From a virus: a DNA stretch of 42,799 nucleotides. Below, piece after piece: positions 30,928 through 38,584 of this stretch (position 1 is its first letter; the number at the start of each line of letters is the position of its first letter). Both the position numbers and the translations under genes were made by a program. The stretch covers positions 1 to 42,799 of IMG/VR virus record IMGVR_UViG_3300005288_000094, one strand, 5' to 3'. The notes beneath the pieces are model-generated. The model was not told where the DNA came from and searched no databases. It saw nothing but the letters and a program-made list of their open reading frames with translations.

Positions 30928-31052
30928 CACCAGCACCACCAGCCGCAGCCCACGCGCCGGCACCCGCACCACCTCGCCCGACTCTAGGGCAATACCCAAC
31001 CCAAAGTCCGTCGTTCACGGCAAGCCGCAAGGCTCTAAGCAAGGGGACAACT

Positions 31053-31271
31053 ATGCCCGAAAACAGTTTCATGACCGTCAAATCATGGCTTCGTACGGCG
31101 GCCGACCGACTGGAGATCTCGCTATCCAGTCGCCAGGCCCACAAGGTGACTCACTCCTATATCGCGATCCTGTCCGATGAGCAGTACGACCGGATGCATG
31201 CGGATCCCACGGGAGAAACCGCCGTCCGCAACGTAATGGCGTGGATGACGTCAAGGAGCGCCGCCGCATGA
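31053..31271 (+). CDS. Hypothetical protein (72 aa)
   Basis: AAGGGG precedes ATG 31053 by six bases. The product (SFMTVKSWLRTAADRLEISLSS...AHKVTHSYIAILSDEQYDRM) is amphipathic and not recognised. It opens the long chain of small early genes. Confidence 0.6.
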   Translation: MPENSFMTVKSWLRTAADRLEISLSSRQAHKVTHSYIAILSDEQYDRMHADPTGETAVRNVMAWMTSRSAAA

Positions 31272-31471
31272 TCCCCGACAACACCGTCCGCATCGCCGTC
31301 CGCCAAGGCATCAAAACCTCCCGCACCATCCGCGCCGCATCGTCCCTGCGCAAGACAAGCCAGTTCGCCTATACGCCCGAAGAGATGGCGGCGGTACTGG
31401 ATCAGCAGCGAGTCAAGCGCGCCAATGCAGACATGGCGGCCTACGCGATCCGCAAGCGTTCCAGTGAGTGA
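31268..31471 (+). CDS. Basic hypothetical protein (67 aa)
   Basis: The ATG overlaps the previous stop (ATGA). The product is Arg-rich and helical (VRIAVRQGIKTSRTIRAASSLRKTSQF, YTPEEMAAVLDQQRVKRANADMAAYAIRKR). It may bind nucleic acid. The family is not recognised. Confidence 0.6.
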   Translation: MIPDNTVRIAVRQGIKTSRTIRAASSLRKTSQFAYTPEEMAAVLDQQRVKRANADMAAYAIRKRSSE

Positions 31472-31820
31472 CCATATCCGCCGTGGTGCGTGCCCATCTA
31501 CCGGCAAACGCTGCTTCACCACCCGGGACGCGGCCAAGCACAACATGCGCATCAACAATCTGAAGCTGGCCGTATTCAAGTGCGAGTGCGGTTACTTCCA
31601 CCAGGGCGGCTGGCAGGGGTTGAAGGATCGGGCCGCGCATCGTGGCGAGATCCCATCCGACGCCATGACATTGGCCGACGCAGCGCGCGAGCTCAACGTG
31701 TCGCCCGCATTCATCACGCGGCTGATTGAGTCCGGCAAGATCCGCGCAGACAGTGGCATGCCGAACCGGTTTGATATCGAGCGGCTTACGAAAATCACGA
31801 TTGAAAGCAGGGGGTTATGA
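31464..31820 (+). CDS. Zinc-ribbon plus HTH protein (118 aa)
   Basis: I chose GTG 31464, which overlaps the previous stop. Residues 1-56 form a Cys/His-rich region (CPSTGKRCFTTRDAAKHNM, FKCECGYFHQGGWQ) with the AAxxHNM..NNL pattern of phage zinc-ribbon proteins that mimic a C-terminal ribbon. Residues 70-118 are a HTH_17 domain (MTLADAARELNVSPAFITRLIESGKIRADSGMPNRFDIERL). The fusion suggests a DNA-binding regulator. A role in early regulation is inferred. Confidence 0.7.
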   Translation: MSDHIRRGACPSTGKRCFTTRDAAKHNMRINNLKLAVFKCECGYFHQGGWQGLKDRAAHRGEIPSDAMTLADAARELNVSPAFITRLIESGKIRADSGMPNRFDIERLTKITIESRGL

Positions 31821-31909
31821 GCGTCTGCACATGTACCGGCGGGGCTGTTTGCCGCATCGAGCGAACCGGCAACCTGATCGTGCACCACCCGGTTAGGCCG
31901 CGGACGTGA
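31817..31909 (+). CDS. Tiny Cys-containing protein (30 aa)
   Basis: ATG 31817 overlaps the preceding stop by 4 bp and the stop overlaps the next GTG. The product is MSVCTCTGGAVCRIERTGNL with a short tail. The tight coupling on both sides supports translation. Function is unknown. Confidence 0.5.
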   Translation: MSVCTCTGGAVCRIERTGNLIVHHPVRPRT

Positions 31910-32190
31910 CAGCCGCCGCGGTCCTCGAAGATTCCCATGAGGCGTGGGCTGAGGAAGCGCTGAATATCGTCATTGGCCTATCCCACATCCACCACATATT
32001 CACAGCGGATGATCTGGGCCGAAATATCCGCAAGCCGCCGCACCCGAACCTGCCCGGCCAAGCATTCAGCCGCGCCCGGTCACTCGGATTAATCGAGGCG
32101 GTTGGGTTCCAAACATCCACATCCAAAAGCAGGAAGAACGGCGTGCTGAGAGTTTGGCAGCGCCGCATCAACAAAGGAGCTACATCATGA
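31906..32190 (+). CDS. Winged-helix-like hypothetical protein (94 aa)
   Basis: Translation starts at GTG 31906, overlapping the previous TGA. The sequence AEEALNIVIGLSHIHHIFTADDLGRNIRKPPHPNLPGQAFSRARSLGLIEAVGF resembles a winged-helix domain found in many phages. It may bind DNA or a host protein. No more precise role can be given. Confidence 0.6.
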   Translation: MTAAAVLEDSHEAWAEEALNIVIGLSHIHHIFTADDLGRNIRKPPHPNLPGQAFSRARSLGLIEAVGFQTSTSKSRKNGVLRVWQRRINKGATS

Positions 32191-32603
32191 AATTCAAGAC
32201 CATCGAACTTATCGCCCGCATTGACGACCTGATTGCCGAGCGCATCAAGAGGGCCGATGACAAGCATGCCGAAGACGTTGCGGCTCACGAGTCATTCCGT
32301 GCGCAGTGGCTTGACGATCACGGCCCCGCTTATGTCGAGTTCGCCAACCGGATCAAAGAAAAGATCCGCAAGGGCCGACCGATTGTTCAAGGCGACCTCC
32401 CCCAAGGCGTCATTGGCCGCTACCGAGAGTTTGCAACCTTCCAGTCATCCAATCCGCCCAAGCATCAGGCCGCGCAGATTGGCGACCTGACGACACTCAA
32501 GGCCGCACTGTCCGCCGTCTCGGATGACTACGTGACCACTACCGGCCTGCGTGAAGTCGGATTCCGGGACATTGCCATGCTGTTTGCTGGCGGCACCAAA
32601 TGA
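32187..32603 (+). CDS. Hypothetical helical protein (138 aa)
   Basis: AAAGGAG precedes ATG 32187 by seven bases, and the start overlaps the previous stop. The product is helical and charged with a conserved-looking KFKTIELIARIDDLIAERIKRAD start and KHQAAQIGDLTTLKAALSAVSDDYVTTTGLREVGFRDIAMLF end. The family is not recognised. Confidence 0.65.
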   Translation: MKFKTIELIARIDDLIAERIKRADDKHAEDVAAHESFRAQWLDDHGPAYVEFANRIKEKIRKGRPIVQGDLPQGVIGRYREFATFQSSNPPKHQAAQIGDLTTLKAALSAVSDDYVTTTGLREVGFRDIAMLFAGGTK

Positions 32604-32779
32604 TGCTCAACGGCATATACGTCCTGGCATGGGTCGCGGTCATCGTGGGCGCGGTCTACTGGATCCCCCGCGCTATCCGGCACGACAGGATCATGGCGAC
32701 CATCGAGGCCCTTGACGATGAAGAACTGGCCGCCGCGCTGGAACTGTATCCGGACCTGTTCACGCGGCGGTGGGCATGA
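32600..32779 (+). CDS. Small membrane protein (59 aa)
   Basis: The start is ATG 32600, overlapping the previous stop by 4 bp. The N-terminus is one membrane helix (MLNGIYVLAWVAVIVGAVYWI), followed by a basic stretch and an acidic soluble tail (ALDDEELAAALELYPDLF). It is below common ORF length cut-offs. Function is unknown. Confidence 0.6.
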   Translation: MMLNGIYVLAWVAVIVGAVYWIPRAIRHDRIMATIEALDDEELAAALELYPDLFTRRWA

Positions 32780-32955
32780 GCGCCGAGGTCCGCGCCGTAT
32801 ATGTCGCCTACTGCGCGGCGTGTGCGGATGGTGATGGGCCCCATGACTACGAGTCCGAAGCCGAGGACTGGGCCGAGAACCACGACGCCGAAAATCACAA
32901 CGGGCCAGACCGCTTTGAGAACGATGCAGACAGCTACCGAAAAGGTGAATCATGA
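32776..32955 (+). CDS. Small acidic hypothetical protein (59 aa)
   Basis: ATG 32776 overlaps the previous stop by 4 bp. The product has a YCAACADGDGPHDY segment followed by a very acidic part with repeated ENHDAENHNG. Function unknown; very acidic small phage proteins sometimes mimic DNA, which is speculation here. Confidence 0.6.
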   Translation: MSAEVRAVYVAYCAACADGDGPHDYESEAEDWAENHDAENHNGPDRFENDADSYRKGES

Positions 32956-33056
32956 GACCCGCACAACACGCCCGCCAATGGACCCGCATCCGCCGACTTG
33001 CTGACCGACTCCCGCGCATCATGCCGGGCCGTCACCATCCGATCTGGGGCTCGTGA
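32952..33056 (+). CDS. Tiny basic protein (34 aa)
   Basis: ATG 32952 overlaps the previous TGA by 4 bp and the stop overlaps the next start. The product is MRPAQHARQWTRIRRLADRL plus a short tail, strongly basic. The coupling argues for translation but the length leaves doubt. Confidence 0.45.
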   Translation: MRPAQHARQWTRIRRLADRLPRIMPGRHHPIWGS

Positions 33057-33271
33057 TGGCGCGGGGCCGATTGACCGTGGAGGATATCGAGTTCGGCAAG
33101 GCGCTGGCTGACCGGCTCGGACTGCGGCATAACGACACTATCCGCGAGTGGTCCGCCGAGAGTTCCGGCGACACGGTATGGGTCACCATGCAGACCATCA
33201 AGGCCATCCCGCTGGACGAATTCAACGAACTGCGCAGAGTCGCCTCTGAGCGCGCTGAGGGGAAGTCATGA
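33056..33271 (+). CDS. Small hypothetical protein (71 aa)
   Basis: The start is ATG 33056 (GTG 33053 is an alternative). The product has the pattern LTVEDIEFGKALADRLGLRHNDTIREWSAES. Function is unknown. It overlaps its neighbours by one and four bases. Confidence 0.6.
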   Translation: MARGRLTVEDIEFGKALADRLGLRHNDTIREWSAESSGDTVWVTMQTIKAIPLDEFNELRRVASERAEGKS

Positions 33272-33444
33272 TCCGCTGGTTCAAACGCCGCCGACCGACA
33301 CCACCCGCACTGCCCACGCTCGCCATTGAGGACCTCATCATCCTGCGCTGGGCCGGGCTCACACTGGCCAAGTGGGACGCAATGCCCATACTCGCCAAGA
33401 TCGACGTCCGCGAAGGATTCCACAAAGCAAGGGGGATGGGATGA
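33268..33444 (+). CDS. Small hypothetical protein (58 aa)
   Basis: ATG 33268 overlaps the previous stop by 4 bp and is preceded by GGGGAAG. The product starts MIRWFKRRRPTPPALPTLAI and continues with a Trp-containing helix. It is basic at the N-terminus. No family is recognised. Confidence 0.5.
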   Translation: MIRWFKRRRPTPPALPTLAIEDLIILRWAGLTLAKWDAMPILAKIDVREGFHKARGMG

Positions 33445-33719
33445 GCGCCAGTGACGAACTTTTCCAGTTGATGCTGGGACGCGCCACAACGAAGGCCGTA
33501 GAGCGGATCCTCGATGCAGGATACCGCAAGCCCCGCACCATCAACTCGGCAGATGAGTTGCTTTCACTTCCAGAGTCGTCCGTCGTCCTCGACTATGAGG
33601 GGGATGTTAGCCAGAAACGTGGTGGTCTGTGGTGCGGTTACGAGACGGCCCCGATAAACAGCAACAAGCTGGCGCGCATGGCCGGACCAGTCACCGTCCT
33701 TTGGGAGCCCCAGCCATGA
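33441..33719 (+). CDS. Hypothetical protein (92 aa)
   Basis: ATG 33441 overlaps the previous stop by 4 bp, which fixes the start. The second half has a pattern typical of actinophage early proteins: INSADELLSLPESSVVLD...PVTVLWEP. Function is unknown. Confidence 0.65.
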   Translation: MSASDELFQLMLGRATTKAVERILDAGYRKPRTINSADELLSLPESSVVLDYEGDVSQKRGGLWCGYETAPINSNKLARMAGPVTVLWEPQP

Positions 33720-33871
33720 GCACAGGGGTTGATTGCCAATGCGGCCACGAAGGGACAATCCACTTCCAAGATGGGTGCTTATCCAAGGCAGGCGGAGGTT
33801 ACTTCTGCGAATGCATGGAGTTCGAGCCCGCCACACTCCACGCCCCCACTACCCCGAAGGAAAACCAATGA
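33716..33871 (+). CDS. Small Cys-rich protein (51 aa)
   Basis: The gene overlaps both neighbours by 4 bp. It has the pattern CQCGHEGTIHF..GCLSKAGGGYFCECMEF, with five Cys and two His that could hold one zinc ion. Such small proteins are common in actinophages with no known role. Confidence 0.6.
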   Translation: MSTGVDCQCGHEGTIHFQDGCLSKAGGGYFCECMEFEPATLHAPTTPKENQ

Positions 33872-34188
33872 GCGAGAACACCGAATTTGAAGTCCACCAC
33901 CTTGGCGAAGACGGCGAAGACTGGCTGGTCACTGGAACCACCAAGGAAACGCCTGACTCAGCTATCCATGTGGCTGTTGCGAAGGAGGTCCTAGACGTTC
34001 TCGGAATCGACAAGGACACCCTTGATCTCATCGGATCGCTGCCGGAGCTGGCTTGCCTAACCTTCCGCCCGGACTGGGGATATGAGCCAATCGACCCGCG
34101 ACAGCCTGACGATGAGTGTTACCTCGTGCACGGCGACAAAGTCCCGGAAGGTACCGAGAAGTTCGCCGGGACGCGGGTGTTCCTGTGA
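33868..34188 (+). CDS. Hypothetical acidic protein (106 aa)
   Basis: The gene overlaps both neighbours by 4 bp. The sequence starts SENTEFEVHHLGEDGEDWLV and is acidic throughout, with a predicted alpha/beta fold. I do not recognise it. Confidence 0.6.
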   Translation: MSENTEFEVHHLGEDGEDWLVTGTTKETPDSAIHVAVAKEVLDVLGIDKDTLDLIGSLPELACLTFRPDWGYEPIDPRQPDDECYLVHGDKVPEGTEKFAGTRVFL

Positions 34189-34649
34189 CCGCCCCGGACC
34201 CGCGACTGGGTGAGATCGAGGGGCGTTTGGGTGCGGCAACACCCGGACCGTGGGACTTTGCCGGGAATGAGATCGACAACATCCCGGATTACGCCAGCGC
34301 CAACCCTGTCCCATGGGCGCAGGTGATGGAGTGCGAAGTTAGCTGCATGTCCTACTGCTACGGCGGTTCCATCAATATGACGATCAGCGAAGGGAACCGG
34401 GAGTTCATCTCTCACTCCCCTGCTGATGTCGCGTACCTCCTTGCCGAGCTGCGGAAACGGGACGACGCGCTGGCGAAGGTGGAGGGTGTGGCTGCTGACC
34501 TTGCAGAGCGCGGCGGTGCCATCGACGCGAAGGGCCACAACGGATCCATCAACGGCTATAGGCATGAAGGTCGGGGCGTCGGCTACCAAGAAGGCTCACG
34601 GCTGATACGCGCCGCTGTGACTGCTGCGATGGGGGACGAAGATGCCTAG
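34185..34649 (+). CDS. Ea22/ead-like hypothetical protein (154 aa)
   Basis: Translation starts at GTG 34185, overlapping the preceding stop. The pattern RLGEIEGRLGAATPGPWDFAGNE...FISHSPADVAYLLAELRKRDDAL is shared by many phage proteins sometimes called Ea22-like. No biochemical function is known. It overlaps the HNH gene by 8 bp. Confidence 0.7.
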   Translation: MTAPDPRLGEIEGRLGAATPGPWDFAGNEIDNIPDYASANPVPWAQVMECEVSCMSYCYGGSINMTISEGNREFISHSPADVAYLLAELRKRDDALAKVEGVAADLAERGGAIDAKGHNGSINGYRHEGRGVGYQEGSRLIRAAVTAAMGDEDA

Positions 34650-35106
34650 AGTTCTGAAAACCAGCTGCCCTCAGGGGCACGCCTACGACGAAGAGAACAC
34701 CTACGTCTCACCCAAAGGCATTAGGGGCTGCATCGCATGCCGACGTGAGTCAAAGCGCAAATTTATCGAGCGGAAGACAGGGAATCTTCCCACCCCTATC
34801 CCACCCTACGAGGATCGGTTCAGAGAGAGGATGCAGCCGACGTCTACCGGATGCATCCTATGGACGGGTCACCTCAATTGGAACGGATATGGGCGCGTCA
34901 CATATAAAGGCCGGCTGGCTGGTGCTCACAGGGTGGCGTACGAGATCTTCAAGGGCCCAATCCCGGATGGCCTGCAATTGGACCACCTCTGCCGCGTTCG
35001 GAATTGCGTCAATCCAGAGCACCTAGAGCCAGTCACGCCGAGCGAGAACACCCTTAGGGGCTACCGCGCCCGCGCTGAGTATAAAACATCGGGGGGTGGG
35101 GAATGA
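34642..35106 (+). CDS. HNH_3-type (homing-like) endonuclease (154 aa)
   Basis: The N-terminus has a zinc-ribbon-like segment (CPQGHAYDEENTY....GCIACRRESKR), then GCILWTGHLNWNGYGRVTYKGR, and the HNH core: AHRVAYEIFKGPIPDGLQLDHLCRVRNCVNPEHLEPVTPSEN with the LDH, N and H elements. This layout is that of free-standing phage HNH nucleases, which may be mobile. It is inserted in the operon chain without breaking it. It overlaps its neighbour by 8 bp. Confidence 0.85.
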   Translation: MPRVLKTSCPQGHAYDEENTYVSPKGIRGCIACRRESKRKFIERKTGNLPTPIPPYEDRFRERMQPTSTGCILWTGHLNWNGYGRVTYKGRLAGAHRVAYEIFKGPIPDGLQLDHLCRVRNCVNPEHLEPVTPSENTLRGYRARAEYKTSGGGE

Positions 35107-35222
35107 GCGGGTGGAGGATCCTGTGCTGGATCACCGGACACGACTGGAAAACCCACGTGGAATGGGGCGTCTCATACCTCCAGACCTGCAAGTTCTGTGA
35201 TGCCCAAAGGAGTATGCCATGA
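35103..35222 (+). CDS. Tiny Cys/Trp-containing protein (39 aa)
   Basis: ATG 35103 overlaps the HNH stop and the product ends in an overlap with the next ATG. It reads MSGWRILCWITGHDWK...YLQTCKFCDAQRSMP, with a TCKFC knuckle like that in the 33-aa protein at 3781. Function unknown. Confidence 0.5.
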   Translation: MSGWRILCWITGHDWKTHVEWGVSYLQTCKFCDAQRSMP

Positions 35223-35500
35223 CCGCCAAGACCATGGCCGAGGTAATCGCCTGCCACCGGATCGACGTCGTGCTTTATGACGGGGAAGGTCAAGAGCACG
35301 TCTGCATCTGCGGAGATCGGGGACGTAGCCACCCATCGCACATCGCCGCCGCGCTCACTGCTGCGGGGTTTGGGTTGGTGGCCGATGCGAAAGGTGAGGC
35401 GTGGGACGAGGGCATGGCTACGGGGCTTGAGGATGCTCACGCAACATGGTCGCCCACCCCTAACCCCTACCGTGCTGCGGCCGTGAGGGGCAAAGGGTGA
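35219..35500 (+). CDS. Hypothetical protein (93 aa)
   Basis: The gene overlaps both neighbours by 4 bp. The product has a Cys/His pair (EHVCICGDRGRSHPSHIAAALTAAGFGLV) seen in other actinophage proteins and ends in a helix with NPYR. Function unknown. Confidence 0.6.
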   Translation: MTAKTMAEVIACHRIDVVLYDGEGQEHVCICGDRGRSHPSHIAAALTAAGFGLVADAKGEAWDEGMATGLEDAHATWSPTPNPYRAAAVRGKG

Positions 35501-35622
35501 GCGGCTGGGCAACTTCCGGGACTCGCCTCGTTGCCAGCATCCTGAGGCGCCGAAGACTCCGCTGCGCACGGGAGCGGCGCCACACCATCGGGCACTGCCT
35601 CAATTGCGGGGTGCACCAGTGA
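35497..35622 (+). CDS. Tiny basic protein (41 aa)
   Basis: GTG 35497 overlaps the preceding stop. The product is Arg-rich (RLVASILRRRRLRCARERRH) and ends HCLNCGVHQ. The basic residues and Cys pair suggest nucleic acid or metal binding. The call is weak. Confidence 0.45.
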   Translation: MSGWATSGTRLVASILRRRRLRCARERRHTIGHCLNCGVHQ

Positions 35623-35825
35623 TCTGCGAGGTATGCGACATGGACCACGCGAAAGGCTGGCCCGACCTGTCACACGGCATAATCCGGGTCATGCAGCACC
35701 AGCAAGAACGCGTGGACTGGATGGACTTCCCCATAAGCGGCGACCAGATCGCACGGCAGCGCGCAGGGATCAACGGGCCCAGCCTCCTGCACTCCGTCTA
35801 CTGGGACGAGGAAGGCGATGCCTAA
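35619..35825 (+). CDS. Small hypothetical protein (68 aa)
   Basis: GTG 35619 overlaps the preceding TGA. The product starts ICEVCDMDHAKGWPDLSHG with a CxxC pair and continues MQHQQERVDWMDFPIS. No family recognised. Confidence 0.55.
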   Translation: MICEVCDMDHAKGWPDLSHGIIRVMQHQQERVDWMDFPISGDQIARQRAGINGPSLLHSVYWDEEGDA

Positions 35826-35974
35826 TGGACCACGACGCACGAAAAGAAAACTGGTCACGCGGCAACAATAAGCAGCCCGGATGCAGCTGCCCACCATGGC
35901 GATATTCACCGCAACACCCGCGACCTACTAACCCAGACTGCGAGCAGCACGGCAGCCACCACGACGGAGCCTAA
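35825..35974 (+). CDS. Small Cys/Pro/His-rich protein (49 aa)
   Basis: ATG 35825 overlaps the previous TAA by one base. The product (MDHDARKENWSRGNNKQPGC...PNCEQHGSHHDGA style, with three Cys and several His) is the last gene of the small-gene chain. The terminator stem overlaps its 3' end. Confidence 0.5.
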   Translation: MDHDARKENWSRGNNKQPGCSCPPWRYSPQHPRPTNPDCEQHGSHHDGA

Positions 35975-35990
35975 ACGGGCTCCTTTTTTT
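35966..35990 (+). terminator. Terminator ending the small-gene operon
   Basis: GGAGCC (35966-35971) pairs with GGCTCC (35978-35983) around a short loop and is followed by seven T residues. It lies just before the recombination operon starting at 36010. Confidence 0.85.
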
Positions 35991-36009
35991 ATGCACAGAT
36001 TGGGGACAC

Positions 36010-36825
36010 ATGAGCTTGGAAATATTCAACTTCGAACAAGGAACGCCGGAGTGGTTCGCCGCCAGATGTGGCGTCGTTACGGCATCCGTCGCCGGCCAAT
36101 TCGTTTCATCACGCCAGCCAACAGCCATCGAGTCAGACTGTCCCGAGTGTGGGGCATCCGCGGCCAGCCCGTGTATTGGCAAGCGGTCACCTGAGCCGAT
36201 CAAAACGCTGCACCCGGCACGCGCATCAGCAGCCCGCGACATGCCGCGAAGGATCACCGCCGACATTGACGGCGACGTAGCAAGGGGGCTAGTGACCCTA
36301 TTGGTATCCGAGCGCATCACGGGGCTAGTCGAAGAAACCCCTACGAGTCAGGCAATGCTCAGGGGCCAGCTTGACGAGCCGTACGCCAGAGACGCATACG
36401 GAGAGCACCACGCGCCCGTCGATCAAGTCGGGTTCATGGTCCGTTCCGATTGGGGCTATCGGATTGGCTACTCTCCCGATGGCTTGGTGGGCGATGACGG
36501 GTTGATTGAGATCAAGTCACGCGCCCCGAAGAAACATGTTGCCACGATCCTGGCCGATGAAGTGCCCGCCGAGAATATGGCCCAGTGTCAGGCCGGGCTT
36601 CTCGTATCCGGCCGCGAATGGCTGGACTACGTGAGCTTTTGCGGAGGGCTGCCACTGTGGACGAAGCGCGTATTTCCAGACGAGCGATGGCAGTTCGCCA
36701 TCATCGAAGCCGTTCAAATCTTCGAGGAAAACGCGGCATCCATGATCGGCCGCTATGAGTCGGCCGTCAAAGGCCTGCCACTCACCGAACGCATCGACCA
36801 CTTCGCAGAAATGGAGATTTTCTGA
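36010..36825 (+). CDS. YqaJ-type exonuclease (lambda Exo fold) (271 aa)
   Basis: The enzyme would digest 5' ends of double-stranded DNA to give 3' tails for recombination. The N-terminal motif is GTPEWFAARCGVVTAS (residues 11-26). The catalytic residues are Asp157 (GYSPDGLV), Glu167 and Lys169 (LIEIKSR), with the later QCQAGLLVSGREWLDYVSF segment (about 197-215). A zinc-ribbon-like insertion with CPECGASAASPC lies between residues 44 and 57. GGGG precedes the start. The gene begins the recombination/replication operon. Confidence 0.9.
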   Translation: MSLEIFNFEQGTPEWFAARCGVVTASVAGQFVSSRQPTAIESDCPECGASAASPCIGKRSPEPIKTLHPARASAARDMPRRITADIDGDVARGLVTLLVSERITGLVEETPTSQAMLRGQLDEPYARDAYGEHHAPVDQVGFMVRSDWGYRIGYSPDGLVGDDGLIEIKSRAPKKHVATILADEVPAENMAQCQAGLLVSGREWLDYVSFCGGLPLWTKRVFPDERWQFAIIEAVQIFEENAASMIGRYESAVKGLPLTERIDHFAEMEIF

Positions 36826-37373
36826 TGGACATGACCGAGAGCATTACCCCAAAGTCCGACCAGCTCAATGCGGACGATCTAATCAGCGGGCCCGTGACTG
36901 TGACCGTCGCGGAAGTCGTCAAGGGCAATCCCGAGCAGCCCGTAGACGTGCGCCTGGTTGAGTTCCCCGGCCGCGCTTACCGCCCGTCTAAGAGCATGCG
37001 CCGGATCATGGTCAGTGCGTGGGGCAAGGAAGCATCTGCCTATGCGGGCCATCGGCTGACCTTGTTCCGGAACCCTGAAATCACGTTCGGCCGCGACAAG
37101 GTGGGTGGCATTGAGATAAGCCATCTGAGCCACATCGACAAGCCGCTGACCGTGGCGCTCACTGCAACCCGCGGCAAGCGTAAGAACTTCACCGTCCAGC
37201 CCCTCCCCGACGCCGCACCATCCACCCCCACAATCCCCGCCGACGTCGTAGCTCAGACTCAGCGCGCGATCACCGAGGGCAAGACCGCCGAATACCTCGC
37301 ATGGCTGACCGGGCAGAACGCGCCAAGTCACATCCTCGAATACGTACAAGCAGCAAAGGAATCGCAAGCATGA
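36825..37373 (+). CDS. Conserved hypothetical protein of recombination module (182 aa)
   Basis: The gene overlaps the exonuclease by one base. The first 125 residues are beta-rich (ISGPVTVTVAEVVKGNPEQPVDVRLVEFPGRAYRPSKSMRRIMVSAWG, HRLTLFRNPEITFGRDKVGGIEISHLSHI) and the end is helical. The family is conserved in many phages between exonuclease and ATPase or SSB. It might be an annealing or loader protein, but that is inference. Confidence 0.7.
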   Translation: MDMTESITPKSDQLNADDLISGPVTVTVAEVVKGNPEQPVDVRLVEFPGRAYRPSKSMRRIMVSAWGKEASAYAGHRLTLFRNPEITFGRDKVGGIEISHLSHIDKPLTVALTATRGKRKNFTVQPLPDAAPSTPTIPADVVAQTQRAITEGKTAEYLAWLTGQNAPSHILEYVQAAKESQA

Positions 37374-38584
37374 GCAAGATTATCCGACTCGAATCGACCA
37401 ACTACAAAAGGCTCAAAGCCGTGGAGATCGCCCCGGACCCGGACGGCAACCTTGTTATCGTCGCGGGCAAGAACGGGCAGGGTAAGACGTCCATCCTCGA
37501 TAGCATCACCGCGGCCCTTGGTGGAGTGAATGCCAAGACCACGCCGAAGCCGATTCGGGATGGTGAGGACCGCGCAGAGATCGTCCTCGAAACTGAGGAT
37601 CTGATCGTCACCCGCAAATTCACCGCCTCCGGATCGACGCTCACGGTGAAGTCTCATGATGGCGCCGTGTACTCCAAGGGGCAGGCCAAGCTTGACGACC
37701 TACTCGGCAAGCTATCCCTTGACCCGCTGGCATTCACTCAGTTGTCCGACCGCGACCAGCTCGCCACGCTGCTGGATCTCGTTGACCTGCCGTTCGACAT
37801 TGACGAGCTGGCAGCCGAGCGCAAGGAATTGTTCGACCGGCGCACTGACGCCAACCGCCGCGTCAAGGAACTGGCAGCCCGTGCATCCGAGTTCACCGGC
37901 TCGCTGGCTGACCTGCCCAAGGAAGAAGTCAGCGTATCCGCGCTCATTACTGCCTACCGCGACGGACAGTCGCTCAATCACAACATCGACGTAGCCCGAA
38001 CGGCTCGCGACGGATGGGCGGAAAAGGTGGAGCGCGTCAAGCGCGAGCTTGTGGACGCCGAGCGACAGCTTGCCGACGCAATAGACCGCGCCGATTCAGC
38101 ACCGCCCAAAGTAGACATTGACGCGATCCAGGCTCAGATCGACGGCGCCGAAGATGTCAACGCCGCCATCCGCCACCACAAGACTGGCATGGATGTCCAC
38201 GCAAGCCTTGATGCTGCCAAGCACGAAGCCGCTGAACTCACGGACGCGCTGACAGAGATCGACTATCAGAAAGCGGGCGGACTCGCCGCCGCCGTCTTCC
38301 CAATCGAAGGACTCGGCTTTGACGATTCGGGCGTGACCTATCAGGGCGTGCCGTTCAAGCAGGCATCCGGCGCCGAGCAGTTGCGCGTCTCGCTGGCTAT
38401 GGCAATCGCGCTGAATCCGAAGCTGCGGGTAATCCGTATCGCGGACGGCTCGCTGCTGGACTCGGACAACCTCGCGCTTGTGGAGGAAGTTGCCAAGTCC
38501 AACGATTTCCAAGTCTGGATAGAAATGGTGGGCGACGGAGATGGCCGCGGGATTGTTATCGAGGACGGGGCGGTGCGCGCGTAA
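37370..38584 (+). CDS. SbcC/RecF-like AAA ATPase (404 aa)
   Basis: The ATG overlaps the previous stop by 4 bp. The Walker A motif VAGKNGQGKTS includes Gly33-Thr40. A long coiled-coil middle (about residues 140-300) is followed by the signature SGAEQLRVSLAMAIALNPKLRVIRIADGSLLD. The last part replaces the usual Walker B DE with ADGS, as in many phage homologues. Such proteins work with the exonuclease as a Rad50-like partner. It overlaps ssb by one base. Confidence 0.88.
   Translation: MSKIIRLESTNYKRLKAVEIAPDPDGNLVIVAGKNGQGKTSILDSITAALGGVNAKTTPKPIRDGEDRAEIVLETEDLIVTRKFTASGSTLTVKSHDGAVYSKGQAKLDDLLGKLSLDPLAFTQLSDRDQLATLLDLVDLPFDIDELAAERKELFDRRTDANRRVKELAARASEFTGSLADLPKEEVSVSALITAYRDGQSLNHNIDVARTARDGWAEKVERVKRELVDAERQLADAIDRADSAPPKVDIDAIQAQIDGAEDVNAAIRHHKTGMDVHASLDAAKHEAAELTDALTEIDYQKAGGLAAAVFPIEGLGFDDSGVTYQGVPFKQASGAEQLRVSLAMAIALNPKLRVIRIADGSLLDSDNLALVEEVAKSNDFQVWIEMVGDGDGRGIVIEDGAVRA

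Noticed and set aside
30866-31144. Minus-strand frame of 92 codons after the excisionase-like gene
   Set aside because: Its Gly/Ala/Arg-rich translation comes from GC-rich non-coding DNA, and it overlaps two plus-strand genes.
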